Part shown: in pieces, positions 1 to 6,946 of the stretch
How the letters are laid out: every line of letters starts with the position of its first letter
Numbering within the stretch: the first letter of the stretch is position 1
NCBI GenBank assembly: GCA_030621995.1
Contig: JAUXGP010000013.1
Span: 1-14,138 of the forward strand
Direction of reading: 5' to 3'
Length of the DNA: 14,138 bases
DNA from: Psychrilyobacter sp.
GTDB taxonomy: Bacteria; Fusobacteriota; Fusobacteriia; Fusobacteriales; Fusobacteriaceae
Notes under the pieces: generated by a model
What the model was told of the DNA's origin: nothing
The model's input: the letters and a program-made list of their open reading frames with translations, nothing else
Database searches by the model: none
Program-made: the position numbers and the translations under genes

Positions 1-88
1 ATGGAGAGATATTGATAAAATAAATTAAAAGAGGAAGTCCGCATATGCGGACTTCCTCTTTTAATTTATTTTATCAATATCTCTCCAT
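1..88. repeat. Perfect 88-bp palindrome at the window edge
   Basis: Bases 1-44 are the exact reverse complement of bases 45-88, with the centre at 44/45 inside GCATATGC. The inner part (27-62) is an ordinary terminator stem, but the outer 26 bases on each side also match, and bases 66-88 are the last codons of gpmI. Positions 1-23 are therefore an inverted copy of the gpmI 3' end. The symmetry ends exactly at base 1, which is what a fold-back artefact at a contig end would give; a true inverted duplication that continues to the left is the alternative. Confidence 0.95.
27..62 (-). terminator. Intrinsic terminator after gpmI
   Basis: This is a perfect 18-bp stem (arms 27-44 and 45-62, AAAAGAGGAAGTCCGCAT and its complement), beginning 3 bases after the gpmI stop. 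On the minus strand it ends in a TTTT run followed by AT-rich sequence. Because both arms carry A and T ends it could act in both directions. The native left flank is uncertain because of the surrounding palindrome. Confidence 0.8.
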
Positions 89-1589
89 CCATCTCTTCAG
101 GTACTTCTACTCCTAGTACACTTAAGATTGTAGGAGCAAAATCTGCCAACTTCCCGTCTTTTACTTCAGCATCCTTGTACCTGTTAGATACCAAGATAAA
201 CGGTACATCATTGATTGTGTGGGCTGTGAATGGAACATGGGTCTCTGGGTCTTCCATTAGATCTGCATTTCCATGATCTGCTGTAATCATAAGTACGCCG
301 TCTAACTCCAACATCTTGTCTGCAACTTTAGCTACACATTCGTCCACTACTGCTACAGCCTTTTTAGTTGCCTCAAAGTTTCCTGTATGTCCCACCATAT
401 CAGGGTTGGCAAAGTTTAATATGATTACATCATATTTATCCTCTTCCAGTGCTTCCAATACACCATCAGTTACTTCATATGCACTCATCTCAGGTTGCAG
501 GTCATAGGTAGCCACCTTAGGAGATGCCACTAATTTTCTATCCTCACCATCAAATGCCGTTTCCTCTCCTCCATTAAAAAAGAAAGTAACATGGGCATAT
601 TTTTCAGTTTCTGCTGGTCTCAACTGATTAAGGTTATTTTTGGCCAATACCTCTCCCAATGTATTTACTATTTTATCATCTGTATAGATGATATCAGCCT
701 CTATAGTAGAGTCATATTGTCTCATACACAGTACGTCTATGTCTTTATATTCCCTCTCAAACCCTGTGAACTTCTTATCATTTATAGCTCTTGTGATCTG
801 TCTGGCTCTATCCGGTCTGAAGTTGAAGTTGATAAATACATCTCCATCTTTTAACTGACCGTCTACCCCCTCTATAATTGTCGGCATTACAAATTCATCG
901 TTTACTTTATCTGCATATGAATTTTTAACTGCTGTGATCCCATCTTTTGCAGTATTTCCAATTCCATTAGCCATGGCATCGTAGGCTAACTTTGTTCTGT
1001 CATAGTTATTATCCCTGTCCATTGCATAGTATCTACCAGTGATGGTAGCTATTTGACCTACACCAATCTCAGATATTTTAGCTTCTAATTCTGCTACATA
1101 TTTGTCTGCTGATTGTGGAGGAGTATCTCTTCCGTCAAGGAATGCATGGATATAGACTTTTTCTACTCCTGATTTTTTAGCCATCTCCAACAATCCATAA
1201 ATATGAGTTATATGAGAATGTACCCCGCCGTCAGATAGCAGTCCCCCCAGGTGTACTGCACTATTATTTTCTTTGGCATGGTTAAATGCCTTTTTTAATG
1301 TTTCTATCTCAAAGAATTCTCCATCTTTGATCTCTTTTGATATCTTAACCAGTGGTTGGTATATTACCCTTCCTGCTCCTAAGTTAAGATGCCCTACCTC
1401 TGAGTTGCCCATCTGACCATCCGGAAGTCCCACAGCTTCTCCCGCTGCCTTGATCCTGGAATTAGGATAGTCCTCTATCAACTTACATATATTTTCTGGA
1501 TGCACATCTGCAATTGCATTTTTTTGTTCCTTATGATCGTTTATTCCCCAACCGTCTAATATCATTAACATAACTGGTTTCTTTGCCAT
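66..1589 (-). CDS. gpmI: 2,3-bisphosphoglycerate-independent phosphoglycerate mutase
   Basis: Interconverts 3- and 2-phosphoglycerate in lower glycolysis, in the cytoplasm, with two Mn ions and a phosphoserine intermediate. At 507 aa it has the usual family length. Visible features are DGWG with metal-binding Asp12, the active-site Ser63 in GNSEVGH, HSH (124-126), DGRDTPP (152-158), GRYYAMDRD (185-193), FNFRPDR (255-261), and the alkaline-phosphatase-type metal sites NPDMVGHTG (395-403) and TADHGN (436-441). The C terminus EILIK is typical. The ATG at 1589 is preceded by AGGAGA at good spacing. It lies downstream of tpiA in the same direction, with a terminator between them, so it probably has its own weak promoter or depends on readthrough; no clear promoter was seen in the roughly 40 free bases. 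Confidence 0.97.
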   Translation of the reverse strand: MAKKPVMLMILDGWGINDHKEQKNAIADVHPENICKLIEDYPNSRIKAAGEAVGLPDGQMGNSEVGHLNLGAGRVIYQPLVKISKEIKDGEFFEIETLKKAFNHAKENNSAVHLGGLLSDGGVHSHITHIYGLLEMAKKSGVEKVYIHAFLDGRDTPPQSADKYVAELEAKISEIGVGQIATITGRYYAMDRDNNYDRTKLAYDAMANGIGNTAKDGITAVKNSYADKVNDEFVMPTIIEGVDGQLKDGDVFINFNFRPDRARQITRAINDKKFTGFEREYKDIDVLCMRQYDSTIEADIIYTDDKIVNTLGEVLAKNNLNQLRPAETEKYAHVTFFFNGGEETAFDGEDRKLVASPKVATYDLQPEMSAYEVTDGVLEALEEDKYDVIILNFANPDMVGHTGNFEATKKAVAVVDECVAKVADKMLELDGVLMITADHGNADLMEDPETHVPFTAHTINDVPFILVSNRYKDAEVKDGKLADFAPTILSVLGVEVPEEMDGEILIK

Positions 1590-1629
1590 TATTAATCATC
1601 TCCTAATTTATATTAATTTTTAATCTTTT

Positions 1630-1665
1630 AAAAACAAGACACGGAGTAATCCGTGTCTTGTTTTT
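1630..1665 (-). terminator. Intrinsic terminator between tpiA and gpmI
   Basis: A perfect 16-bp stem (arms 1630-1645 and 1650-1665) closes a 4-base loop. The core is ACAAGACACGGA, with a T run on the minus strand. It lies 25 bases past the tpiA stop and about 40 bases before gpmI, so it either ends the tpiA message or lowers gpmI expression relative to tpiA. Confidence 0.88.
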
Positions 1666-1689
1666 ATGAAACATCACGTTTCTTATATA

Positions 1690-2454
1690 TTATTTTCCTG
1701 CTGCGATGATACCGTAGAATACTTCTGCATCCAATGCAGCTCCTCCAACTAATCCACCATCTATATTTTTTTGTGCTAATAATTCCTTTGCATTTCCTGG
1801 CTTCATAGATCCACCATATTGAATAGTAACTTCTTCAGCTACATCATTTCCGTATAATTCTACTAATACACTTCTTACGAATGCATGAGTTTCCTCTGCC
1901 ATCTCAGGAGTTGCTGTTACTCCGGTTCCGATAGCCCATACCGGCTCATATGCTACGATTACGTTTTTCATATCTTCAGCTGTTACACCTGCTAATCCAC
2001 CTTTTAACTGAGTCCCGTTAACTTCATTTGTCTTTCCAGATTCTCTGTCTTCTAATTGTTCACCGATACATAAGATTGGCTTTAATCCTGCTTTTAATGC
2101 AGCTAATACTTTTGCATTTACAATTGCATCAGTTTCACCATACATCGCTCTTCTTTCAGAATGTCCTAAAATTACATATTCTACTCCTAATTCTTTTAAC
2201 ATAGTTGCAGATATTTCCCCTGTAAATGCTCCAGATTCGTTTGCATTCATATTTTCTGCTGCAATGGCAATTGGTGTGTTTTCAGTAGCTCTTACTGCTG
2301 ATTCAAGTGCCGTAAATGGAGCTCCTATGATTACTTCTACTCCACCTAAGTTTTCTCTATCTATTACTAATTCAGCTAATTCCTTCAATGTGTTAGCTGC
2401 TTCTTTATGTGTTTTGTTCATTTTCCAGTTTCCTGCAATTATCGTTTTTCTCAT
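1690..2454 (-). CDS. tpiA: Triosephosphate isomerase
   Basis: Interconverts dihydroxyacetone phosphate and glyceraldehyde 3-phosphate in glycolysis and gluconeogenesis, as a cytoplasmic TIM barrel that is normally dimeric. The 254-aa length fits the family. All catalytic residues are present: Lys11 in GNWKMN, electrophile His98 in LGHSERR (96-102), and the catalytic base Glu170 in AYEPVWAIGTG (168-178), which also forms loop 6. The phosphate-binding GGSMKPGN (214-221) and GLVGGAAL (234-241) are intact. The ATG at 2454 is preceded by GGGAGG (2463-2468) and by a good promoter. Pairing with gpmI, both glycolytic, supports a metabolic housekeeping cluster. Confidence 0.98.
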   Translation of the reverse strand: MRKTIIAGNWKMNKTHKEAANTLKELAELVIDRENLGGVEVIIGAPFTALESAVRATENTPIAIAAENMNANESGAFTGEISATMLKELGVEYVILGHSERRAMYGETDAIVNAKVLAALKAGLKPILCIGEQLEDRESGKTNEVNGTQLKGGLAGVTAEDMKNVIVAYEPVWAIGTGVTATPEMAEETHAFVRSVLVELYGNDVAEEVTIQYGGSMKPGNAKELLAQKNIDGGLVGGAALDAEVFYGIIAAGK

Positions 2455-2494
2455 TTGCGTAGCCTCCCGAATATTATTTTACTTTTCTTTTAAA

Positions 2495-2523
2495 ATTCTA
2501 GCATATAAAATTCCATTTTTCAA
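2495..2523 (-). promoter_or_regulatory. Sigma-70-type promoter for tpiA
   Basis: Read on the minus strand, TTGAAA (2518-2523) and TAGAAT (2495-2500) are separated by exactly 17 bases. The predicted start is near 2488, giving a short leader with the tpiA ribosome binding site at 2463-2468. The match is good and well placed, with a single plausible target. Confidence 0.7.
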
Positions 2524-2542
2524 ACATTAAATAGTACACATT

Positions 2543-2560
2543 TTAATCAAAGATGATTAA
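2543..2560 (-). terminator. Weak AT-rich hairpin after the GH13 lipoprotein gene
   Basis: TTAATCA (2543-2549) and TGATTAA (2554-2560) form a 7-bp stem just after the stop codon, followed on the minus strand by AAAATG rather than a clean T run. It may be a weak terminator or only a stabilising hairpin. Confidence 0.3.
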
Positions 2561-2564
2561 GTTA

Positions 2565-4847
2565 TTAATCAAAATCTACCCTTCTGTATAAAACCAGATA
2601 TCCATAACCGTCCAGTTCCACTCTAATTTTATCTCCTAATAGATTATATCTTTTTCCGGAATAATAATCTGTATAACCTTTTTTCCCCTGTACCGGGAGT
2701 TCCACTTTTTTCTTCAGAGCCGATCTGTTTATTACTATAATTGCACTTCTGCCTTTATATTCCCTCTTATAGGAAAGCACATCAGTTTCTGATATTTTCT
2801 CCACACTTCCATCTTCCAGGTATTTATCTTTGTCCAGGTCCAGTATCTCCAAATCACCATTTTTTAATAGATCCATGTCAAAGTTTCTAAATTCAGAAAT
2901 TTGCCTGTACCAGTCTTCTACAGTTTTATCTGCCGCTACACTATAAGATATTTCATCTTTTATCAGGTCCGTTTTAAATATTTTGGCTATTTTATCCCTA
3001 TTTTTGCTGTATTTTTTCAGGCTATCGGTTTCATTTTCAAATTTTATATCGTTCCAAATCATTGGTTTTCTGCTGTCGGGAGAATCGCCACCCCACATTG
3101 CCTTTTCACTACCATAGTATACAACTGGATTCCCGTCTATGGTTAACTGGATCAAAGTTGCTAATTTTAATTTTTTTATAGCATTTTTGTCGATCAAATC
3201 AGGTCTGATATTTATATAATCATCCCTGCCATAAGTATTTAACCTGTCAAATTCCCGATTCGGGTTTATTAGTCCAGAATAAAATCTATCGGTATCATAG
3301 GATTCTATAAAATTCCACCTGGGAGTTTTAATACTATAAATTTTCATCCCACCCTTTACTGTCTCGATACTGTTACTGTTTAAATTTTTAAATAAACCCT
3401 GCATCCAGGCTCCTAATTCATAGGACCCTATGATATCGAAACCATCTTTGCCTAGATTATTTTCATTTTCCTCTGTAGATTCTCCAACTAGGATAAATTC
3501 ACTGTTTACCTCTAAAAGAGCCTTTTTCCACCTGTTCAAAAACCCTTTATTGGACAGGTCATTTTTTACAAAATATCCATCTATCCCTTTGTTTTTGTAT
3601 CCCCTTACCCATTTTGTTGTTGCTGCAATCAAGTAATCCTGCAACGATCTATCCTCTAGATTTAAAAGTATTTTTTTATTTTCATTCTTTAAATCCCCGA
3701 ACAATTGATCTTCACTGAAGATAAACCAGTTTTTATATTTTGAACTGTCTCCATTTTTCAATAAATCTTTGTATGCAAAAAATTCTGAAGATACATAGGA
3801 AAAATTAATGTCTAAGACCAGCCTCATATTTTTTTTATGGATCTCATCCACTAAATTTTGAAATAATTTATCGGAGTTAGTCCAAATGTCACTCCCCAGA
3901 CCAGCCTCTAATTCTCTGTATGAATTTTTATCCGTAATCCCGTAATCCGGTGAGATATGTCCGTAATCTATGGTATCTAATTTATGACTTGAATTTGAAT
4001 AATACACAGGTGACAGGTTTATTCCCTCAATCCCCAATCCTCTTAGATAATCCAGTTTATCCATTATCCCCTGCAGATCCCCGCCATATCTTCTGGTATT
4101 TTTTACTGCATAGGAAAAATATCTATTCTCAGCTTCAATCTCTGAATATGGAGGAGTGTTCCAGTCATCTCCCCAATCTGTCACCTCAAACCCTTGAAGG
4201 GTTCCTTTTCTCTGCCACTTTTCCGGGGAGATCAATTCCGACCTTAAAGTTCCGTCACTCAGCCTGCCGCTTGGTCTAAAATAATATCCAGGCCCAAACT
4301 CTGAATAGATAGGGCTGTTTTTTTCACCACCATCTCGAAAGCTGTCCACATAGATAGAATACCAAACCATTCCCTTAGCCCAGCTGGGCAGTTCCCTCTG
4401 TTTATTCTCTATAGTATAGGTAAATGCAGCCACCTCATCTGAATAATATGATGATTTTTCTCCGTAAAAATATTTAAATTTACCATCTATTACCTCAAAA
4501 TAATAATTTATGTTTTTTTCGGCTGTTTCCCTTATATCCACTGAAAAAATTTCATATTCCCCGCGAAATCCCAGAGATTCCATCTCTTTTTTTTCACCAT
4601 CCAATATTAAATTTATTTTTTCTATATCATTTTTCCGTACTCTCACCAGTATTTTCAGCTGTTTTTTATCTCCGTCATAGATCAGGTACTTAGTCGTGGA
4701 TCTATGTTCTAAATCATCTAAAAATACATAACTATCTCCTTTTTTTGTAACGACAGGAATTGGAGTATCCTCCTTTATCTTTAATATCTCATTGTTTGAG
4801 CACCCCATAAACAGAGTCATTCCCATGATAATCAACCATTTTTTCAT
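2565..4847 (-). CDS. GH13 alpha-amylase/neopullulanase-like lipoprotein with degenerate active site
   Basis: A 760-aa protein with a lipoprotein signal (MKKW, hydrophobic core, FMGC, lipidated Cys16), so it is probably anchored in the cell envelope. Residues of about 45-145 resemble the N-terminal beta domain (CBM34 type) of cyclomaltodextrinases and neopullulanases. About 155-590 is the GH13 barrel (VWYSIYVDSF at 161-170, YGGDLQGIMDKLDYL at 254-268, PVVYYGSE at 574-581). About 690-757 is the C-terminal beta domain. The four catalytic regions are altered. Region I reads LDINFSYVS (345-353), without the Asn-His pair. Region II reads GIDGYFVKND (421-430), with Phe426 and Lys428 where Arg and the nucleophile Asp belong. 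Glu456 in VGEST is kept. Region IV reads NFIESYDTDRF (512-522), with Tyr517 for His but Asp518 kept. This predicts a binding or structural role rather than normal hydrolysis. The ATG follows AAAGGAGT. Confidence 0.85.
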   Translation of the reverse strand: MKKWLIIMGMTLFMGCSNNEILKIKEDTPIPVVTKKGDSYVFLDDLEHRSTTKYLIYDGDKKQLKILVRVRKNDIEKINLILDGEKKEMESLGFRGEYEIFSVDIRETAEKNINYYFEVIDGKFKYFYGEKSSYYSDEVAAFTYTIENKQRELPSWAKGMVWYSIYVDSFRDGGEKNSPIYSEFGPGYYFRPSGRLSDGTLRSELISPEKWQRKGTLQGFEVTDWGDDWNTPPYSEIEAENRYFSYAVKNTRRYGGDLQGIMDKLDYLRGLGIEGINLSPVYYSNSSHKLDTIDYGHISPDYGITDKNSYRELEAGLGSDIWTNSDKLFQNLVDEIHKKNMRLVLDINFSYVSSEFFAYKDLLKNGDSSKYKNWFIFSEDQLFGDLKNENKKILLNLEDRSLQDYLIAATTKWVRGYKNKGIDGYFVKNDLSNKGFLNRWKKALLEVNSEFILVGESTEENENNLGKDGFDIIGSYELGAWMQGLFKNLNSNSIETVKGGMKIYSIKTPRWNFIESYDTDRFYSGLINPNREFDRLNTYGRDDYINIRPDLIDKNAIKKLKLATLIQLTIDGNPVVYYGSEKAMWGGDSPDSRKPMIWNDIKFENETDSLKKYSKNRDKIAKIFKTDLIKDEISYSVAADKTVEDWYRQISEFRNFDMDLLKNGDLEILDLDKDKYLEDGSVEKISETDVLSYKREYKGRSAIIVINRSALKKKVELPVQGKKGYTDYYSGKRYNLLGDKIRVELDGYGYLVLYRRVDFD

Positions 4848-4877
4848 AATTTTACTCCTTTATTATGCACATAAATT

Positions 4878-4897
4878 AAGAGTGGTTTCCCACTCTT
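4878..4897 (-). terminator. Hairpin terminator after the 203-aa gene
   Basis: AAGAGTGG (4878-4885) and CCACTCTT (4890-4897) form an 8-bp stem with a 4-base loop, directly after the stop at 4898. The trailing sequence on the minus strand, TTAATTTAT, is only moderately T-rich, so readthrough into the lipoprotein gene 30 bases further on is possible. Confidence 0.55.
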
Positions 4898-5509
4898 TTA
4901 ATTATACTTATATTCATTGATTTCTTCATCTATAATATCTTTTATATAGGTATCCAGGTTTTCCTGCAAAAATATCAGCTCGCTGCTCATCTCTACCTCT
5001 AAAAGGGTTAAACCGCCGATATAGTCACCGCTTTCTGTGCACTCCTGCACCTTTTTTAAGGTAGTTCTATACTCCAGGAACATCATATCAAATTCAGGAT
5101 ATCTAAAATCGATAGCTGTATTTTCCTTTATAGAAGCTAAAACATTGTATACCCATTCCAATCCATTTTCCACTTCTAGAAGGATCTCTACAGCATCTGT
5201 GGTTCTATTACTGTTAAAACTATTGGCTATCCCTATAAGGGCATCAAAATACTTTGAAATAAAGTCTCTCATTCCACCTAAAGATTCTAATATAATTATC
5301 TTGGGAGATTTGCTGATAAACTCAACTACTCCTATCTGCTCCTTATTAAAATATTCATAATAATCCATTTCTTTTCCATCGATATATACATCAAATAACA
5401 TCCTTCCATCTCTCTCTAAAAGATCCGTTACCTCCTCTAATACCCAGGAAAAACTCTTATCATCTATATTATTCATTGTTATCTCTCTATTATCTAATAT
5501 AATTTTCAT
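4898..5509 (-). CDS. Conserved-looking hypothetical protein, acidic, mostly helical
   Basis: I do not recognise this 203-aa protein. The first 75 residues alternate short beta-like and helical segments (KIILDNREI, FDVYIDGKEMDYYEYF, KIIILES). From about residue 76 to the end it looks all-helical and acidic, without signal peptide, membrane segment or cysteine cluster. The ATG at 5509 uses a GAGG site lying within the last codons of comF, and only 5 bases separate the two genes, so it is very probably co-translated with comF. Normal codon use and its place at the end of the yraN-comF cluster argue for a real gene. Its position suggests a part in the same cytoplasmic cluster, but there is no motif to assign one. 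Confidence 0.85.
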   Translation of the reverse strand: MKIILDNREITMNNIDDKSFSWVLEEVTDLLERDGRMLFDVYIDGKEMDYYEYFNKEQIGVVEFISKSPKIIILESLGGMRDFISKYFDALIGIANSFNSNRTTDAVEILLEVENGLEWVYNVLASIKENTAIDFRYPEFDMMFLEYRTTLKKVQECTESGDYIGGLTLLEVEMSSELIFLQENLDTYIKDIIDEEINEYKYN

Positions 5510-5514
5510 CTTAT

Positions 5515-6168
5515 TTACCTCATTTTCAAATTTATTTTTTTAGCAGTTTTAGATAAAGCCAAGGTAAATACCACTATCTGTATAGTATCATTATTATTTT
5601 TAATCTCAGTTATAAATTCCTTCATGGTTGAACCTGTCGTTATTATATCATCTATTATTAAAACTTTTTTTATCCCTTTTAATCTCTCTATTTTAAATGC
5701 TGATTTTATATTTTTTCTTCTATCCTCCGAATTTAGGAGTTCATACATATGCTTAGTTTCCTTGACCCTGCCGGTTTTTATATAGGAATATCCACCAAAT
5801 TTCAGGAGTTCCTCCACCTGGTTAAATCCCCTTTCCATGAGTCTTTTATGACTTACAGGTATTGGAATTATTCTCTCGATTTTCTCTTTTTTTATCAATG
5901 TATCCAGCTCTTCACCTATCAAGCCAAACAGTAATTCACCTATATAGAGTTTATTTTTAAACTTATATTCCTCTATTATTTTCTTTAACTTTTTATCATA
6001 ATCCCAAAGATAGTAGATATCATTGAATTTTTTTAAAGCTCCCATATTCCTTAAGTTTTTATGGCAATTATAGCACATATAATGAAGGTTGTCATTGGCT
6101 TTTTCAGGACAAAGAATACAGTTATTCTTAAAAAATAACTGTCTAATGCTGTGGTTTAGGCTCTTCAT
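5515..6168 (-). CDS. comF: ComF family phosphoribosyltransferase-like protein
   Basis: A 217-aa protein with the ComF layout. The N-terminal zinc finger has CILC (Cys17, Cys20) and CYNC (Cys32, Cys35). The type I phosphoribosyltransferase domain has PIPVSHKRLMERGFNQ (102-117) and the PRPP loop IIDDIITTGST (171-181) with acidic Asp173-Asp174. Family members support uptake of single-stranded DNA in naturally competent bacteria and bind the ComFA helicase in Firmicutes; the exact reaction is unknown. The start at 6168 lies within the zinc-ribbon gene (26-bp overlap), and a weak GGAT serves as ribosome binding site, so coupling is likely. No other competence gene is in the window, so the role in DNA uptake is known for the family but not shown here. 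Confidence 0.9.
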   Translation of the reverse strand: MKSLNHSIRQLFFKNNCILCPEKANDNLHYMCYNCHKNLRNMGALKKFNDIYYLWDYDKKLKKIIEEYKFKNKLYIGELLFGLIGEELDTLIKKEKIERIIPIPVSHKRLMERGFNQVEELLKFGGYSYIKTGRVKETKHMYELLNSEDRRKNIKSAFKIERLKGIKKVLIIDDIITTGSTMKEFITEIKNNNDTIQIVVFTLALSKTAKKINLKMR

Positions 6169-6334
6169 CTTTATCCAGTATTTTGGCTGAATACATCTCT
6201 GTGTACCCGCAATTTGAACATATTTTCAGATAATATGTCCCTAACTCCAACCTCAATCCCGGTGTTTTTTCTGCCATAAATGTAGTTTTTACTGTATAAT
6301 CTTCCCCTTCACACTTTAAACATCTAAAATTCAT
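6143..6334 (-). CDS. Small zinc-ribbon protein, predicted nucleic-acid binding (COG3478-like)
   Basis: A 63-aa protein with two CxxC knuckles, Cys5/Cys8 in FRCLKC and Cys39/Cys42 in CSNCGYTEMY, about 30 residues apart. The CGYTE-Y ending resembles the predicted nucleic-acid-binding zinc-ribbon family COG3478; function is not established. I chose the ATG at 6334 because a GGGGTGA site lies 6 bases before it. A TTG two codons upstream sits too close to that site. The ATG overlaps the yraN stop as ATGA, and the 3' end overlaps comF by 26 bp, so it is the middle link of a tightly coupled series. The acidic tail DKDEEPKPQH is probably disordered. Confidence 0.85.
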   Translation of the reverse strand: MNFRCLKCEGEDYTVKTTFMAEKTPGLRLELGTYYLKICSNCGYTEMYSAKILDKDEEPKPQH

Positions 6335-6690
6335 AAACAATCACCCCAAATCGCATTCTCAATATGCTCTATTTCATCTCCTAATATAGATATTATATCG
6401 AATCTATAGGGAGTATCCTTTATTTTTTTGTCCTTTAAATAAATTGCAGCTGTCTTTACTAACTTCCTCTGCTTGGATCTGGTAATGGATTCCAGTCCAT
6501 TTCCGTATTCCACACTTTTTCTATATTTCACCTCTACAAAAACTATCTCGCCTTTTCTTTTATCCCTGCATATGAGGTCTAATTCCCCATATCTGGAATA
6601 ATAATTTCTTCCCAGTTCGCAATATCCTTTTTCAACCAGGTAATTCATAGCTATTCCCTCATATTTTGTCCCGACAGCTCTATTATCCAT
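6331..6690 (-). CDS. yraN: YraN family protein (UPF0102), PD-(D/E)xK nuclease-like fold
   Basis: A 119-aa protein with the family signature RYGELDLI (33-40) and VFVEVKYR (50-57), giving the endonuclease-like residues Glu36, Asp38, Glu53 and Lys55. The family is widespread, usually near rnhB and processing genes, and is predicted to act on nucleic acids; its physiological role is unclear. I chose the ATG at 6690 because AAGGAAG precedes it at good spacing and MDNRAVGTKYEG fits the usual N terminus. An in-frame ATG at 6726 would add 12 basic residues (MKKKLRWKRKIK) and has no ribosome binding site. The start overlaps the stop of the upstream 39-codon gene, and the stop overlaps the next start as ATGA. 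Confidence 0.93.
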   Translation of the reverse strand: MDNRAVGTKYEGIAMNYLVEKGYCELGRNYYSRYGELDLICRDKRKGEIVFVEVKYRKSVEYGNGLESITRSKQRKLVKTAAIYLKDKKIKDTPYRFDIISILGDEIEHIENAIWGDCL

Positions 6691-6802
6691 TTTTATCTTC
6701 CTTTTCCATCTCAGCTTTTTTTTCATTCAATGCACGCATGCATATAAAACTTACACATATTAAAGCAGTTATTGCTATACTCTGTAAGATTATCATAACC
6801 AT
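6683..6802 (-). CDS. Small single-pass membrane peptide, 39 aa
   Basis: An unrecognised small reading frame encodes about 39 residues. A hydrophobic stretch, MIILQSIAITALICVSFIC (3-21), is followed by MRALNEKKAEMEKEDKNG, a charged cytoplasmic-type tail. Its TAA overlaps the yraN start (AAAAATGGATAA), giving the same overlapping style as the rest of the cluster. Upstream is an unusually G-rich GGGGGGCGGGAACT before ATG, which could serve as a ribosome binding site, although not a canonical one; the ATG at codon 3 is an alternative start. The membrane-plus-charged-tail pattern and the exact coupling to yraN support it, but it was found only by reading the frame. Confidence 0.55.
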   Translation of the reverse strand: MVMIILQSIAITALICVSFICMRALNEKKAEMEKEDKNG

Positions 6803-6864
6803 AGTTCCCGCCCCCCGACTCAGAATTATTTGTATTACAATATTACTACATATTTTTTTATTTT

Positions 6865-6905
6865 TAAAATAAAAAATCCTTAAAAAGTTTTAATACTTTT
6901 TAAGG
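6865..6905 (-). terminator. Intrinsic terminator after rnhB
   Basis: CCTTAAAAAGT (6878-6888) and ACTTTTTAAGG (6895-6905) form a perfect 11-bp stem with a 6-base loop. On the minus strand the stem is followed by ATTTTTTATTTT. It lies about 40 bases past the rnhB stop and separates rnhB from the yraN-comF cluster, which would then need its own promoter; none is clear in 6803-6864. Confidence 0.85.
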
Positions 6906-6946
6906 GTCTCTATAAAATTCTAAATTTAAAATTTTATCCTGCACTT

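Noticed and set aside
3950..4279. 109-codon plus-strand frame opposite the GH13 lipoprotein
   Set aside because: No ribosome binding site or recognisable protein, and it lies wholly within a well-supported gene on the other strand. The same holds for other antisense frames at 316-507, 591-854, 2901-3146, 5037-5360, 8308-8568, 9324-9608 and 13098-13301.
4901..4906. TATAAT on the minus strand as a promoter for the GH13 lipoprotein
   Set aside because: It overlaps the previous stop codon, would start transcription inside the terminator hairpin, and has no good -35.
6335..6340. TTG start for the zinc-ribbon gene
   Set aside because: It lies too close to the GGGGTGA site, whereas the ATG at 6334 has correct spacing and overlaps the yraN stop as ATGA.
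6691..6726. Longer yraN start at 6726 adding MKKKLRWKRKIK
   Set aside because: No ribosome binding site, atypical basic extension, and the ATG at 6690 has AAGGAAG and the usual family N terminus. The stretch is better explained by the 39-codon membrane peptide in another frame.
6829..6845. Short palindrome TTGTATTACAA as an operator
   Set aside because: Eleven bases of AT-rich symmetry without a defined promoter nearby is not enough evidence.
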